Numbered from the stretch's first letter, positions 34,732-45,945 are shown. The stretch: DNA of 64,000 nucleotides from Brachionus manjavacas (GCA_019054805.1 JAHQIY010000012.1:1860001-1924000), one strand, 5' to 3'. The notes: a model not told the origin generated them from the sequence alone. Made by a program: numbers and translations.

Positions 34732-35759
34732 AGGATAATTCAATAGAGAGCATAGTAGTCTTGTCAGATTCGCTAGTGGATAGTAGCCAGTCGTACCAGC
34801 CAGGAATAAACTGCATAAACCAGAATGATTTTAACTCTAGTCAAATCACTCTACGCAATCACTTGGACGACACGGACTCTAGCTCGTTTATGGCCGCTAG
34901 CCAGGGGCCCGAGTGCCAACGAATGGAAAGAGAAATTCTGAGCCTAAGGGCGCTTCTAAACGCGTACAAAAACGAAAACTACGAACTGAGACAGCTGTTG
35001 CACAAGCAGTCGAAGCGGGACGCGTTTTGTGACGTCGACTCGGCCTGCTTGATCGAAAAAATCGAAGGCAACCTAATCGAAGCGAACAAGATATTCGCCA
35101 ACGCAGACAAAATGAAAGACTCGATGACATACTTGGTCAAAAATCTTTGGAGCAGCATTGCGTTCAACTACACCGATGGAAAGCTGTTGACTTTGGCCAG
35201 GGCGAGAGACGAGCTGCTGCATAAATTGGAATCACAGCGCGAGCACCGAGAGGAAAGCGCTTTTGGTTTGGATGAGATGGCCCAAATGATGGAAACTTTG
35301 CATTCGAATAACATAAAATTGAAGGCCAGATTGGCCGAGCAGAACAAGGCGCTGAACAGTTTGGCGGACTTTTATAAAAGTAAAAATTCGGCCAGTGTGG
35401 ACGAGACCGAGGAAAAAACGCTGACTAATGAAGAAATTCCGGAGTTTTATTTGTACAACGCAAATGGCTACATTGCCATTGATCAGGACTTGTCGCTGAA
35501 TAGAGAACTGCAGACTAGGCCCGCCGCGGACCAGAATGGCGCTGAGCACAGTAAATTGGTGAAGTGTCCCAAGTGTCTGACCACTGTTAACCTGGACTCA
35601 ATCAGCTACGAAATGTATCAGGCTCATATTGAAAATTGTGAAGGCGAGTCCAACTATGTGTGCATGTTTTGTCTTTGCTGGTTTGACAAAAGTCAGCAAC
35701 ACGATTACATAAATCATATTGATTTGCACTTAGGACAGCTAGGAAACGAATCAAATTGA
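34722..35759 (+). CDS. Coiled-coil protein with C-terminal zinc fingers
   Basis: Single-exon, 345 residues, with visibly higher GC than its surroundings. Residues 62-220 are rich in heptad-like leucines with Glu, Lys and Arg (REILSLRALLNAYKNENYEL, KLKARLAEQNKALNSLADF), a likely coiled coil. The C-terminus has two fingers: C282, C285, H302, C306 (CPKCLTTVNLDSISYEMYQ, then H and C) and C314, C317, H332, H336. This order, coiled coil then UBZ/C2H2-like fingers, recalls autophagy-adaptor proteins of the TAX1BP1/CALCOCO type and optineurin/NEMO ends, which bind ubiquitin; that role is inference. The ATG sits at the inner edge of the tRNA-bearing repeat, so its promoter is duplicated 8 kb away. Confidence 0.8.
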   Translation: MEVQDNSIESIVVLSDSLVDSSQSYQPGINCINQNDFNSSQITLRNHLDDTDSSSFMAASQGPECQRMEREILSLRALLNAYKNENYELRQLLHKQSKRDAFCDVDSACLIEKIEGNLIEANKIFANADKMKDSMTYLVKNLWSSIAFNYTDGKLLTLARARDELLHKLESQREHREESAFGLDEMAQMMETLHSNNIKLKARLAEQNKALNSLADFYKSKNSASVDETEEKTLTNEEIPEFYLYNANGYIAIDQDLSLNRELQTRPAADQNGAEHSKLVKCPKCLTTVNLDSISYEMYQAHIENCEGESNYVCMFCLCWFDKSQQHDYINHIDLHLGQLGNESN

Positions 35760-35994
35760 TGACTTCTTCTTTTTTTTTTTTCTTAAGCATCTTTTTATAT
35801 TATTTATTTAAAGATTTCGAAAAAGAAATTTTTTTTTAAATTTTGTTCGTTTTTTTTAAGCAACCAAAAGGCTATTTATTCTTGAGATTGTATATTTGGA
35901 AAAATAAAAAATTAGTTCAATTTTTTGCGATTGTTTTCATGTGGCAAAAGAAACGAAAAAAATTCTTCACAATTAATAAAGACTTGGATTTTTT

Positions 35995-36725
35995 TTAAGA
36001 AGATTTTTTATTTATTCATTTATTTGTTTATCTGTATCCTTCGGATTTGAATATAGAAAAAAAAAATCAATTAAAAGCTAAAAAAAATGAAATTAAAATG
36101 ACGGAAAATTAAAAGGATGTTTGTTACCCACACTTTAAGCACTCACTTACTTGATGATCAACTAGTGTTTAAATCATATATATAGAATACGTGACTATAT
36201 TATTAATGTTATTAATATGTTATTAATTAAAACGCCTCGCAATACTTCTAGAATCAGAATGGAATTCTATTCTAGAAGATTCATCATTCCTAACGAGATA
36301 CAGATGTCAACGCTATATATAAGAAACGAACACAATCCTTTTAAGAAGACATTATATTGTATTATTATATTATATTACTTTATATTTATATTATTGCAAT
36401 AAACTATATAACAGCTATCCTTGTTATTCTTCCAGTAACATGTTATACATGTTCAAATATTTGACGGTTCAGGAAAAAAAGAAAAATGGTAAGGTAACAA
36501 TTACACAGTAGAGTTGGATACTCTTTATATCCTAATTCGAAAGCTTTTTTAATATTCTTCCACCAGTCGGAGAACCAATGCCTCATGATTCATTATGTTG
36601 GAGGGGGTATCATATCTTAGATTCAGAATAGATCGGAATGCTGAATTTAGAATAAATTGTATATTTTTAATGTCAGTTTGTGAAAATGAAATTAAACAAG
36701 GAAAAGGTATTGTGAACTTTCAATC
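35995..36725 (-). mobile_element. LINE-A 3' fragment interrupted by solo LTR
   Basis: On the minus strand from 36725 it reads the end of LINE-A ORF2 (CAATTTATTCTAAATTCAGC, AAGATATGATACCCC, GAGTATCCAACTCTACTGTG), then the 3' UTR. It resumes left of 36122 with an AAGGATACAGATAAACAAAT tail. A 319-bp LTR is inserted in the 3' UTR. The copy is 5'-truncated and diverged. Confidence 0.75.
36122..36440 (+). mobile_element. Solo LTR, unassigned LTR family
   Basis: Starts TGTTACCCACACTTTAAGCA and ends TTCTTCCAGTAACA, giving the short inverted ends TGTTAC/GTAACA. It is flanked on both sides by TGTT (ATGTT if the last base is shared), a 4-5-bp target duplication. A TATATAAG box near 36318 and AATAAA near 36401 fit an LTR promoter and polyA signal. 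No internal region is present. Strand could be either; the TATA-then-AATAAA order favours plus. Confidence 0.7.
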
Positions 36726-36834
36726 GAATTCCAATACACAAAGAAAAAAATTATTACTTAAGTAATAATGGCCAAAAATTTGTTCTGAAGATGAAAAAAA
36801 GTGAAACAACTTTTGTTTTAAAAAATCTGTACCT

Positions 36835-36900
36835 GTTTATTTATTTTTTTTATTATTTATTTGTTTTCTGTACCGTGCTAGAGCTCCTTCAGAATATATT
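36835..36900 (-). mobile_element. LINE-A 3' tail only
   Basis: Minus strand: TTCTGAAGGAGCTCTAGCAC, GGTACAGAAAACAAATAAAT. This is the conserved 3' end of LINE-A, about 110 bp upstream (in LINE orientation) of the next LINE-A fragment. Confidence 0.7.
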
Positions 36901-37059
36901 AAAAAAAATAAAAATAATTTTTTTTTTTTTAAATTCAAGGTTAATCGACAGACTAGTGCCCCTATCTATTGAATAGACTGATTAAATCTTCATTTATTTC
37001 AAATAAAATAAATAATTCATTGAAATACAATATATCAAATGTTTTATATAAAAATATTG

Positions 37060-37530
37060 TAAAAAATATTTAATTAATCTAATTAATTGATTTGTAGAAG
37101 TTTTTGTAAATTATATTAAATTTGTCAAAGATTTTAATTGATTTAAGAAAATTTTATTTGTATTATTAATAATAGATGTTTTGAAATGATTGAAGGATAA
37201 ACATAAACGATCAATAACAAAATTATTAATTAATTTTGGGAAAAAATCATAAAAAGTTAGCTCTCCAAACTTTGTTCTTGTTTTTGGTACAATTAATTTA
37301 TTTTTATTCCTTAAATTGTATTTAGGGTTTCTTATTTTATTTTATTTTAAAGTTTTTTTTAATAAATAGTACCATTATCCAGATTAAATATTTTAAAACC
37401 AAAGTTTAGGAATCTAGATAATTTCTAGTTCAACGATTTCTTTTTCTAAATATGGGCACCAAAAACTTAATGCAAACTCTAGGTGAGGCCGTACAAGCGC
37501 TGTATTACGGCTAATGCATAAGTAAATGGA
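37060..37530 (-). mobile_element. CR1/L2-like LINE remnant
   Basis: Reads ALVRPHLEFALSFWCPYLEK and EIVELE (compare SLVRPHLDYA and CPYLEKDVIELE at 62.8 kb). After a jump come YNLRNKNKLIVPKTRTKFGE and FFPKLINNFVIDRLCLSF, a typical non-LTR retrotransposon C-terminus. Broken. Confidence 0.65.
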
Positions 37531-37629
37531 AAAAATTTAAAATAACTTGCCCGATCATACAAATGATCAGATGATCCTCTTTATATATATTAATAAACTA
37601 CTAAACATTAGCTATTAAATTACAAAAAA

Positions 37630-37900
37630 AATTTTTTTAAATGGGACTTATGCGTCTGAACGAGAGGCTTTTCGAAAAGCAACCAAAAATATGGTTCCAC
37701 AAATGACAAAATCCGATCTTGTGGTGCACTTAACCAAGCAAGGAATCACTCGAAGCACAATATTTAATAAGATAAGCCGTATTCAAATTGGAGATCCGAT
37801 AAAGGACAATAAGAGAACAGCCACCTGGACAGCTGCTAGGAAGACAAAACTGAAGAAATTGACCAAAAACCGACCTGGAGTAAGTCAAAGGAAGTGATAT
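37630..37900 (+). mobile_element. Tc1/mariner-like transposase N-terminal fragment
   Basis: Open stretch with LNEREAFRKATKN, then KSDLVVHLTKQGITRSTIFN and KISRIQIGDPIKDN, a paired helix-turn-helix DNA-binding start as in Tc1/mariner relatives, followed by WTAARKTKLKKLTKNRPGVS. It stops at 37897; no catalytic domain follows. No terminal repeats found. Confidence 0.55.
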
Positions 37901-39100
37901 TTATTTTTTTTTATTGAAAATTAGACAAAAACAGTTTTTTCAATCATTGCAAAAAAATTAATATTTTCATGTAACTAAAAGACAAAAATAAAAGTATATT
38001 AAGTTTTCTTAACAATCACAAAATTTTCGTGATAAATACAAGAGTCTATTGTTTAATACAATCCAATTTTTAAAAAAATTAGTGACTGTCCTCTTCGGAA
38101 AATAAAAATCAAAATGGTAAATAAAATTTTTAAAATAAACTGAAATAAAAATAAAAAATTATCTAAAAAATAAATTTTTAAAAATATTATTTATGTTTTT
38201 TTAATACTCTTTAACTATGTTCTATTATTTATTTAAACAAAAAAGACTTGTAAAATGCATATTAAATTTAAAAAAGAAAAATAGAAAATTACAAGTCAGA
38301 CAAAAAGACGTATTTTTCTGTAAAATTATCAAAAAACGTCAGACCACTGCAGAAAATTAAAATTTAAAATAAGTCACACATTAAAGTTGAGAAGTTTTTT
38401 TTTAGTTAAAGTGTTGAATCATCTTTATCATAATCAAAGTTTTTACTTGCTTTTTTTTTAATTTTAATGTTTAAATTAATAATTAAAATGTCGACAAAAA
38501 TTGACGAAAATTTCGAAGCTACAAAAAATAAAGAAAAATAAAATTTTGAAAAAAAATAATTGAAAAGGAAATACAATTTCAGGTTAATGAGATTATTTGA
38601 AAAAAACGCTTAGCACTGTAAACACTAGTTTATTTATTTTGTAAAATCATGCAAATGATTATTTAGAAAAAAGTCTTAAATTAATTATTATTAAACCAGA
38701 ACTAGTCAATAAGAAAATATTATTTTTCCTAAAAAACTAGAATAAAAAAATATTTTCTTCCAAATTCCTTTCCTTTTGCATAAAAAACAAAAATCTTCTA
38801 ATTCCTGAACTTTTGAATTTAATTAAAAACTTTGCAACTATTTGCCTAGCGGTCGTACATTTCAATCTTTTGCTACTAATAAAGATAACTAATTAAATAT
38901 TTCTTTAGAAAATGTTATCTCGCAATATTTAGAGATAAACATTATTTGCCTAGCATTTAAGAGACTTGACAACCAAAATGACCAGATTTTTAATTAGAAC
39001 AAGAGATTTAAAACACAAAATTCAAGTTGTTCTTTTAATTAAACTGCTTTGACATTAAACTTTTAGTCCCATATTTAAACCTTTTGTTTGATTTAAAAAA
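37901..39100. other. Intergenic, nothing recognised
   Basis: AT-rich sequence. No gene seen apart from the possible 5' flank of the gene at 39.1 kb. Confidence 0.35.
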
Positions 39101-39130
39101 TTTAAATGTTTGTCAGATTTAAGAGCTGAA

Positions 39131-39715
39131 ATGACGGAGAATTTGGCCTTTAGCGAGTCTTATGACCGACCGATTGTTCCCTCTTCAATTGGTAATGAGA
39201 TCTTTTTTAAAAATAAAATTGGCTATTTGGGTCTTTTGGCTCAAATGTGTACCAACTATAGCAAAGAGTTTGATGCAATTTTAAAATCGAATTACTCGCT
39301 GGAAAATGAGGATATGTCTTGCCAGGCAGAGAATAGAAAGGAGACAAAAAAGCCCAGAAAACGAAAGTTGAATCAAGAAACAGAAGAAGCTGGACCATCA
39401 AAGCCTAAAATATTCGATTTACTAAAAGTTGATGATGAAAATCAATCACAAAAAACTTTTACGGAAAAAAAGACAAAAAAAAATCTTGAACCAAAGTCAA
39501 GCAATTTATCCAACATTACAAACCCGGTTGAAATGCCACCGCACTTGAATAAATTGCTCCGGTGTAGTTTGGTATCTGGTAATAACATGTGCAATTTCAG
39601 TACCTACTCAAATGACGAGTTTACACTTCATTTGAACATGCACCGAAATTTTCAGCTTTTAAATGAATTCAATTTTTATTCTCAGATTAAACATTTTTTG
39701 AACAGCAATCAATGA
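39131..39715 (+). CDS. Uncharacterised protein with one C2H2-like finger
   Basis: About 194 residues from ATGACGGAG; an in-frame ATG seven codons upstream is possible, as is an exon start after TTTGTCAG at 39116. The N-terminal third (YDRPIVPSSIGNEIFFKNKI, LAQMCTNYSKEFDAIL) is mixed; the middle is basic and low-complexity (RKETKKPRKRKLNQE). Near the end are C-LVSGNNM-C and HLNMH, a possible C2H2 finger with a long Cys-Cys spacing (LRCSLVSGNNMCNF). I do not recognise a family. The coding bias and clean length make a real gene or last exon plausible. Confidence 0.5.
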   Translation: MTENLAFSESYDRPIVPSSIGNEIFFKNKIGYLGLLAQMCTNYSKEFDAILKSNYSLENEDMSCQAENRKETKKPRKRKLNQETEEAGPSKPKIFDLLKVDDENQSQKTFTEKKTKKNLEPKSSNLSNITNPVEMPPHLNKLLRCSLVSGNNMCNFSTYSNDEFTLHLNMHRNFQLLNEFNFYSQIKHFLNSNQ

Positions 39716-40106
39716 ATTCTAGTCTGTTGTAATTTTGTACATGAAATTATTTTTTTCTTATTAAATAATTTTTAAATTTTCAAATAATTTTTAGTTAAAG
39801 TTTTGGCTCAATTTTTGATCTAAGTTCACTAAAAATAAAAATAATTTTTTTAAGTTTAATACGCATTAATTAATGTAGATTCAAATTTAGTTGCAATCGT
39901 TTATTTAGTTAATGATCTTGACAAATATAATCTTGATTTTATTTTTAGTTTTTATTTAATCAGTGTTGACTTAAACATAATATTTTAAACCTTATATTTT
40001 AACAACTTTAATTTCTATTTTCTAAAAAAAAGACTAAAAGTAGTAAAAATTAAGTATGCCAAATTGAAATGGAGTTCGAAAACTACAAAAAACAAATAGA
40101 TTTTAC

Positions 40107-40194
40107 CTTTTCCTCTAGTTTTCTTGCCAGCAATAGCATTGGCTTCATGAGGCTCAAATGAGATATTGTTTGGAATTTCTTCAAATAAAGACAT
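40107..40194 (-). other. Possible short first exon
   Basis: ATG, then SLFEEIPNNISFEPHEANAI and AGKKTRGK, ending at a GTAAAAT donor. The next exon was not found: the Tigger derivative lies upstream and a LINE-free stretch downstream. Weak. Confidence 0.25.
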
Positions 40195-40748
40195 CCTTTC
40201 TTCAAATTGTATAATTGGTATAATTTGAAAAAAGTGAAATCTAAATTTAATGGCTAAATGATAAATGAAGATCAAAATTTGCTTTTAGATTTGAAAACTA
40301 GTTTTATTTGGATCAATATTTTTTTGATTTTATTTTCAAGTAGAATAGTTTCAAATAAATAAAAAATGAAAATGCTTTAAGGGCATTTAATATTTTATAT
40401 TGTATAAAATATTTGTATGAATTAATTATTCTTCGAAAAAAAATTTCTATAATTTGAATGTTCACCATGTTTTAAATACAAATGACACTATTTATTAGTT
40501 TTGTAATGTACAACTAGCAATAATCATAACTTTAGGATTTTTGTTATTCTTACATATTATACGCGAATTGAATATCGATTATTATCAGCATTAAGTATGC
40601 TGAAAATATTTTCAGCTATATTTCAAATTTTGGACTAGAATAAATTTAATTAAAAAATGTTCAATTTAGAACAGAAAAGTCTTTTGTCGATTTTGAAAAT
40701 ATTTCTATAGCATAAATTGCATATTAAAAACAAACAAAATTCGGATTA

Positions 40749-41671
40749 CAGTCAATCCTCGATATAACGAGTAAGTTGGGCGAAAATTTCGTTGCTCGTT
40801 ATATCGAAACTCGTTATTTCGAAATTGCATTGAAAAAGATGGGCAAAAAAATTTTTTTTTTTAGAATAACAAATTTCAGAATTTTTCAGAACATCAGAAT
40901 CACTGTCATCATTTTGTGCTGTATTGTTAACTGAACTGATGATCTCAACATCTGATAATAAGCCGCGTGCAGGAAAATTTGAGTCGATTGAAACATAAGC
41001 ATATTTGTCAAAGTTTAACTTTTTTTCAAACGAAGATATATCATTAAATTCGTCGTTTTCTTCACATCCACTCAATGAATCACCAAATAAAAAATCGCCC
41101 TTGAAACCAGCTTTTCGAAAACATCTTTGGATTGTTAATGCCGAAACACCATCCCATGCACGTTTGATTTTATAAATTGCCGAGAGAATATCTATTTTGG
41201 GCATTTCTGAACCATACTCGATTGCATTTAGTTTTTCTCTCGCAATATCTGTGCGATACTTGACTTTGAACGACTGAATAACACCCTGGTCCAATGGCTG
41301 TAAAACCAATTCAAGTGAAATACACTTTCTTTTTTTTTGATTAAGATTGGACATTTTTTATAAACAATTAGATAGGGAATGTTTTCTGGTGATTTATAGT
41401 TATTCATGAAGATAAGTTAATTGTTTTATTTTTATTTTTTTTTTATATAAAAAGTGTGAAAAAATTTCTTTTGTTCAAGCTCGTTATAGGAAGTTTTTAT
41501 TCTTAAGAAAATGATTAAGCGGTATTTCATTATAAGCTCGTTATATCAAGTTTTCGTTATATCGAATTAATTTTTATATCATTTTCTATAGCTCGTAATC
41601 GGTTCTAGCCAAGTTGCTCGTTATAAAGAGTTTCTCGTTTTATAGGGTCTCGTTATACGGAGGATTGACTG
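40749..41671 (-). mobile_element. Tigger/pogo-type deletion derivative
   Basis: Terminal inverted repeats CAGTCAATCCTCGATATAAC at the left and the complement of GTTATACGGAGGATTGACTG at the right, each bordered by TA, the pogo/Tigger target site. Inside, the minus-strand ORF 41354-40752 begins LVLQPLDQGVIQSFKVKYR, the region of the third catalytic acid in Tigger-like transposases, and continues to KIKRAWDGVSALTIQRCFRK. The N-terminal CENP-B-like domain and the first catalytic Asp are absent, so it is 923 bp long and non-autonomous. The retained C-terminal frame is open for about 200 codons, suggesting a fairly young element. Confidence 0.87.
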
Positions 41672-41790
41672 TATTCTATATGTCAATATTTAATTTACTT
41701 AGAAACCAACAAAAACAAAAAAAAACAAATGAAATTAACTTTTTCCAATTTAACCTTTCTTGATTTTTATTTTTACTTACATCACCTAAG

Positions 41791-42583
41791 TACCGTAATG
41801 CCTTGCCCCCTAAGCGGCATTTATTTTCATAATTCTGGATTTTAATGCTGCATTTAACCCACTTTTTTTTCCAGATACGCTGCGACTAAAAATGCTGCAG
41901 TTAATGTCAAAATTTTGGTATAAATGCCGCATTAAATATGTAAAAAATAATAAAAACATATTTTTCTATTTTTTCAATTGTTTCAAAATTTGAAACACAA
42001 AAAATGTTCTTCGGACATAATGCATGCATATAAAGTTAAAATTTTGAGTTTTAATGCTCAGTCAGAAGTCGAAAATGAAAGTCCCGAAACAGCAGCAAAT
42101 GTAGAACCAACCAGAAAAGGCCGTGGTGGTCGCAAAAAGGGAAGCAAAAATAAAAAAATTGTAGAAAAAGAAGCACGTGAGAGAGAAGCTAGCGAGAGAA
42201 AATAATAAAATTTAATTTTTTTTAAAAACAAATAATTTTTATACGGAAAATTTTATGCCATTTTTATATTAAAATACCGTTTTTTTTATCAATTTAAATA
42301 AAATTTCGTGACGCATTAAAAATCAAAATTTTAACTTTACATGCATGCATTATGTCCGAAGAACATTTTTTGTGTTTCAAATTTTGAAACAATTGAAAAA
42401 ATAGAAAAATATATTTTTATTATTTTTTACATATTTAATGCGGCATTTATACCAAAATTTTGACATTAACTGCAGCATTTTTAGTCGCAGCGTATCTGGA
42501 AAAAAAAGTGGGTTAAATGCATGCATTAAAATCCAGAATTTTGGTTTAAAGTGCAATGCATTAGGGGGCAAGGCATTACGGTA
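41791..42583. mobile_element. Foldback element with AT-hook-like gene tail
   Basis: Begins TACCGTAATGCCTTGCCCCC and ends in its complement; the inverted arms (about 41791-42030 and 42335-42583) are long and close to identical. If the repeats start at CCGTAAT, TA flanks both sides as a target duplication. The arms repeat the word ATGCNGCATT. The centre (plus strand, to the stop at 42205) encodes ETAANVEPTRKGRGGRKKGS and KNKKIVEKEAREREASERK, an AT-hook-like basic tail. A second element with the same first nine bases and a similar tail is at 57926-59015. Confidence 0.82.
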
Positions 42584-43232
42584 GTGTTTTTTGAAATAAA
42601 TAATAATAATATTAATAGGATTATTATTAAATGGGTATTTAAATTAATTATTTGGGTGTAAAAATAAATATTTTTTGGGTATTTATTTTTTATAAAAATT
42701 TTTGAAAAAGAAATAAAAACTGGGTACATAAAAATTATTGCCTCTCTTTTTTTTTCTTTCTATATTTCTGAATTGAAATTTAAAAATTTCTGAAATTTTT
42801 AAATTTAAATAAATTAATTGAAAATATCAATTTTTTTCCTTAAATTTAAATCAAATTTTCTAAAAATTTTCAATAGTGCCTATAAACATAAACGGTATTC
42901 TCAGAAAATAAATTTTTTTATATTTTTTCAGATTTAAACTCAGATAACATAAATTAATAGAGAAAATTTTTCCCAAGAAATTTCTAGGCTTTAATTTAAA
43001 ACAAAATTGATTAAGATTGATAGAATCTGACTACAGTTTGTGATTTGGGGCACTATACTATTTCAAAATTTTTAGAAATTTTTAGATGAAATAGATAATA
43101 ATAATTAAAAATACTCAAAAATAAATTTTAAAAAATAATTGCTGATCATTTACTCAATTTTGACCATTTTTTGATCTTCCGAAAACAGAATTTAAAAAAA
43201 ATCTTTATTTGAAAAAAGCGTCATTTAAAAAA
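42584..43232. other. Intergenic, nothing recognised
   Basis: AT-rich sequence downstream of the acyltransferase-like gene; presumably holds its polyadenylation signals. Confidence 0.35.
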
Positions 43233-44659
43233 TTAACTAATTGAATTTCTGATCGTAAAATCAATGGTTTGCATTATAAGTTCTTTGTATCTTTTGAAAT
43301 AAGACGAATCAATGTAATAGTTATTTGCTCCAATTTGGAACATTGTCTCTCCTTTCCAATACATAATATGCATGATAATAGCGTTTGTTATTTTTGGTAC
43401 CGAAAGTAACAAATCACTGCAATAAATTTCCCTGATTGAAAATTTTCCATCCAATTCCTTGATGCAATCGTTGACAAACGGCCCCAAATTACTCACTCCC
43501 AAGTCACACTCTTCGTCATCTACCAATTTCATAATTTTGCATGCAGTCTCACTGGAACTTGTAAATCTAAAGAACTGATTAAAAACATCAAGATATTTAG
43601 TGTGAGTTACACAGAAAATAGATCCTGTCTCAGTGCTAGTACTCTTAACAATTGATTCGTGCATGTACCTAGCATCAGCCCAGAAATCATCATATCTTCC
43701 AAATTTCCCCTTCTCAGTGACAAAACTTGTAATTGCAGTTAGAAATCTACAAGCGTTTAGGTCTACTTTTGGATTTAGTCTAAATCTCAAATTGGCCGGT
43801 ATGTCGATGGGAATTTGGTCAGGAAATGGGACCTCATTTTCGAAAAAAAGCTTTCGAAGAGCGTAAATGGCAACTGTGTGAAAATAACTGGTCAGTCTAA
43901 TTCCATTTGATTTGGAAATTTTCATTATCGTTTCGGTCTTTATTTTGTCTAATTTGAATAAGTCTAGCAAAAAGCCTCGTTTTTTTGTTTTAAATTTGTC
44001 AGGTAAAGATAGCTTGGGCTTTTTTACTTTGCTCAATTCCTTGACTGTTTTCAAGTGCGACTCTTTGAATAGGTTTCTTTCCTCGCAAAGAGTGTGAAGG
44101 TCAGCCAATGGCTCCAAATGAGTCTTCATTTCATCACACTCTTTGCCATCTAGTAAAGCATTTATGATATTGATTATCTCCACAGATAGACAGCTAATGC
44201 TCAGACCATCTGAAATGACCACATGTGTAACCAGATTCATAATGTAGCTCAATTTTTCGTTACATTTAAATTCAATGATTTGTGTTTTCCACAAAAGGCT
44301 TTTTCTTCATTAAAAAATGGCGCCGCATGAAACTTGGCCGATTCGTTTATTAAGTTTTCTCTGGTTACTTGTTGATTTGTCAAATCTAACCACTCTAGCT
44401 TGATTTTATGAGACGTCTTTTCCGAGGGCACCTTCAAAAACATCTTGTTTGCCACTTTGCTTATTTCCAAATAGGAATTAAGAAATGGATGGCGGTTTTG
44501 CATATAGATTAAAGCTTTTGTAACCAAAGACCTATCCATCTTGGTATTTGATTCATTGCTAATGAAGGAAGTGCTCATTATAATGCAATCGCCTGACTCA
44601 CAGGTATTTGCCAAAACACGCTCAAATGTACTCAGTGGAAATTTTTTTTCAAAATCCAT
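43233..44659 (-). pseudogene. CoA-dependent acyltransferase-like (condensation superfamily) gene
   Basis: From the ATG at 44659 (MDFEKKFPLSTFERVLANTC), a frame runs to about 44290 and then continues in the next frame to the stop at 43233, together about 470 residues. The switch lies in an A-run (GAAGAAAAAGCC) and restores KSLLWKTQIIEFKCNEKLSY. The key site is THVVISDG, matching the H-x3-D-G core of condensation-type acyltransferases; the first His of the usual HH pair is Thr. Family members (alcohol acetyltransferases, PapA5-like enzymes) move acyl groups from CoA to alcohols or amines. Either a pseudogene with one frameshift or a sequencing error in a homopolymer; everything else looks intact. 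Family call is by pattern. Confidence 0.6.
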
Positions 44660-45100
44660 CACTTGAATTTTCAAATCAAAAATAAAATGAACTTTAAAAT
44701 TTTTTTCTTTTTGATGTTTAAAGAGTGCAATGAAGTTCTTGGAAAAAAGTTCTTGATTTATTTTGAAATTACTAAATAAATGCTAAATTATGAATTTGAG
44801 AAATGTTTAAGCCTATGTCAAATAAATCGGAAGATTTTTAATTTATTCTTTAAAATAATTCGAAAAAAAAAAAATTTTTTGTGTAAATTTTGGACTATCG
44901 GTTCGAAAATAACAAATTTAATAAACTAACAAGTCAGGCATATCTGAACAGTTACCATTTCTCAGTTTATATTTAATTAGAAACGAAAAAAATTTTTTTT
45001 TTCTTTAAACATTAAATTTTAAAAATTAAATACAACATTACAATTAATATTTGAGGAATTAAAATCTAACATACAAAGCTACATTTGCTACACAAGATCA
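44660..45100. other. Intergenic, nothing recognised
   Basis: AT-rich; likely promoter side of the acyltransferase-like gene. No other feature. Confidence 0.35.
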
Positions 45101-45323
45101 CTAAAACGTTATTGAGTAGCTCACTAAGAAAGGCAACAAAATGATTTGTGACAATTGACGAGGAATAACACTGTTGCTAATAGCAAACAAGGTATTGTGC
45201 ATAATTTTGAGAGGAATCACAAATGCTTTGGTTTTGATACTCAGAAATCTACAAGCAGGATTTGGATGAAGTATAGAATCAACATAATTGCTCACAACGG
45301 AAATGCATCGATTTTTATTTAAG
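45101..45323 (-). other. Possible last exon, unknown protein
   Basis: After a pyrimidine-rich acceptor (TTTTTTTTCAG) the minus strand is open for 74 codons to a stop: LNKNRCISVVSNYVDSILHP, then RFLSIKTKAFVIPLKIMHNT. No family recognised and no partner exon found upstream; LINE fragments lie there. Confidence 0.3.
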
Positions 45324-45559
45324 CTGAAAAAAAATAATTATGATTTTGATCAGAAAGAAAATAACTAATTAAATAAAGAAGTTAAACAAAAAATTGCTGA
45401 ATTTTGAAATAAAGGTATAACAAAGTCAAAAGCTATTATGAGTCAAAAATTGGAATATTAAACTCAAAAATAAACATCATTTGAATCTTATTTAAAAAAA
45501 TAGCCACAGTTTTGGAGAATTGAAGTTGATAAAAATAAGCTCCAGTAAAAATTACAGTA

Positions 45560-45945
45560 ATTGTTAATGTAGTTCTGAATTAAATTTGTCAAATGAAAAA
45601 TCTTGTTTAAATTCTATTCCTTCTTTAACTAAAATTGCTACCCCTCGTCTATACTTTTTGCGTGATTTATCAACAGATTGGTAATTTTTAAAGTCACTGT
45701 AAATATTTGATTCACTCGAGTAAACTTTTATTTCATTAAGTGAGACGATATCTGGGGATTTAATACACAGGAAATTTTTAAAAAGTTTGATTTTACTAGA
45801 AAGGTGAAAGCAGTTCCAGTAATTAATTACTGACCTTTTTTTAAAAGAATTTTTTCTGGAATGTTCATTGTTAATTTTCTATTAATTATTTATTTGTTTG
45901 TTTGTCTGTACCTAACTAAATCTCCTTCAAGTTTGTTAAATTTAG
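45560..45945 (-). mobile_element. LINE-A 3' tail followed by LINE-A endonuclease piece
   Basis: Minus strand, from 45945: GAAGGAGATTTAGTTAGGTACAG with an AAACAAATAAAT tail, the LINE-A 3' end. Then, from about 45870, the start of a second copy's ORF2: VINYWNCFHLSS, then SPDIVSLNEIKVY and YRRGVAILVKEGIEF (compare THWNCLHLPS and the endonuclease start at 51.4-51.55 kb). Two copies joined head to tail, both fragments, both frameshifted. Confidence 0.65.

Noticed and set aside
34897-35549. Minus-strand open frames under the zinc-finger gene
   Set aside because: Shadow frames produced by the GC-rich coding strand; no independent motif.
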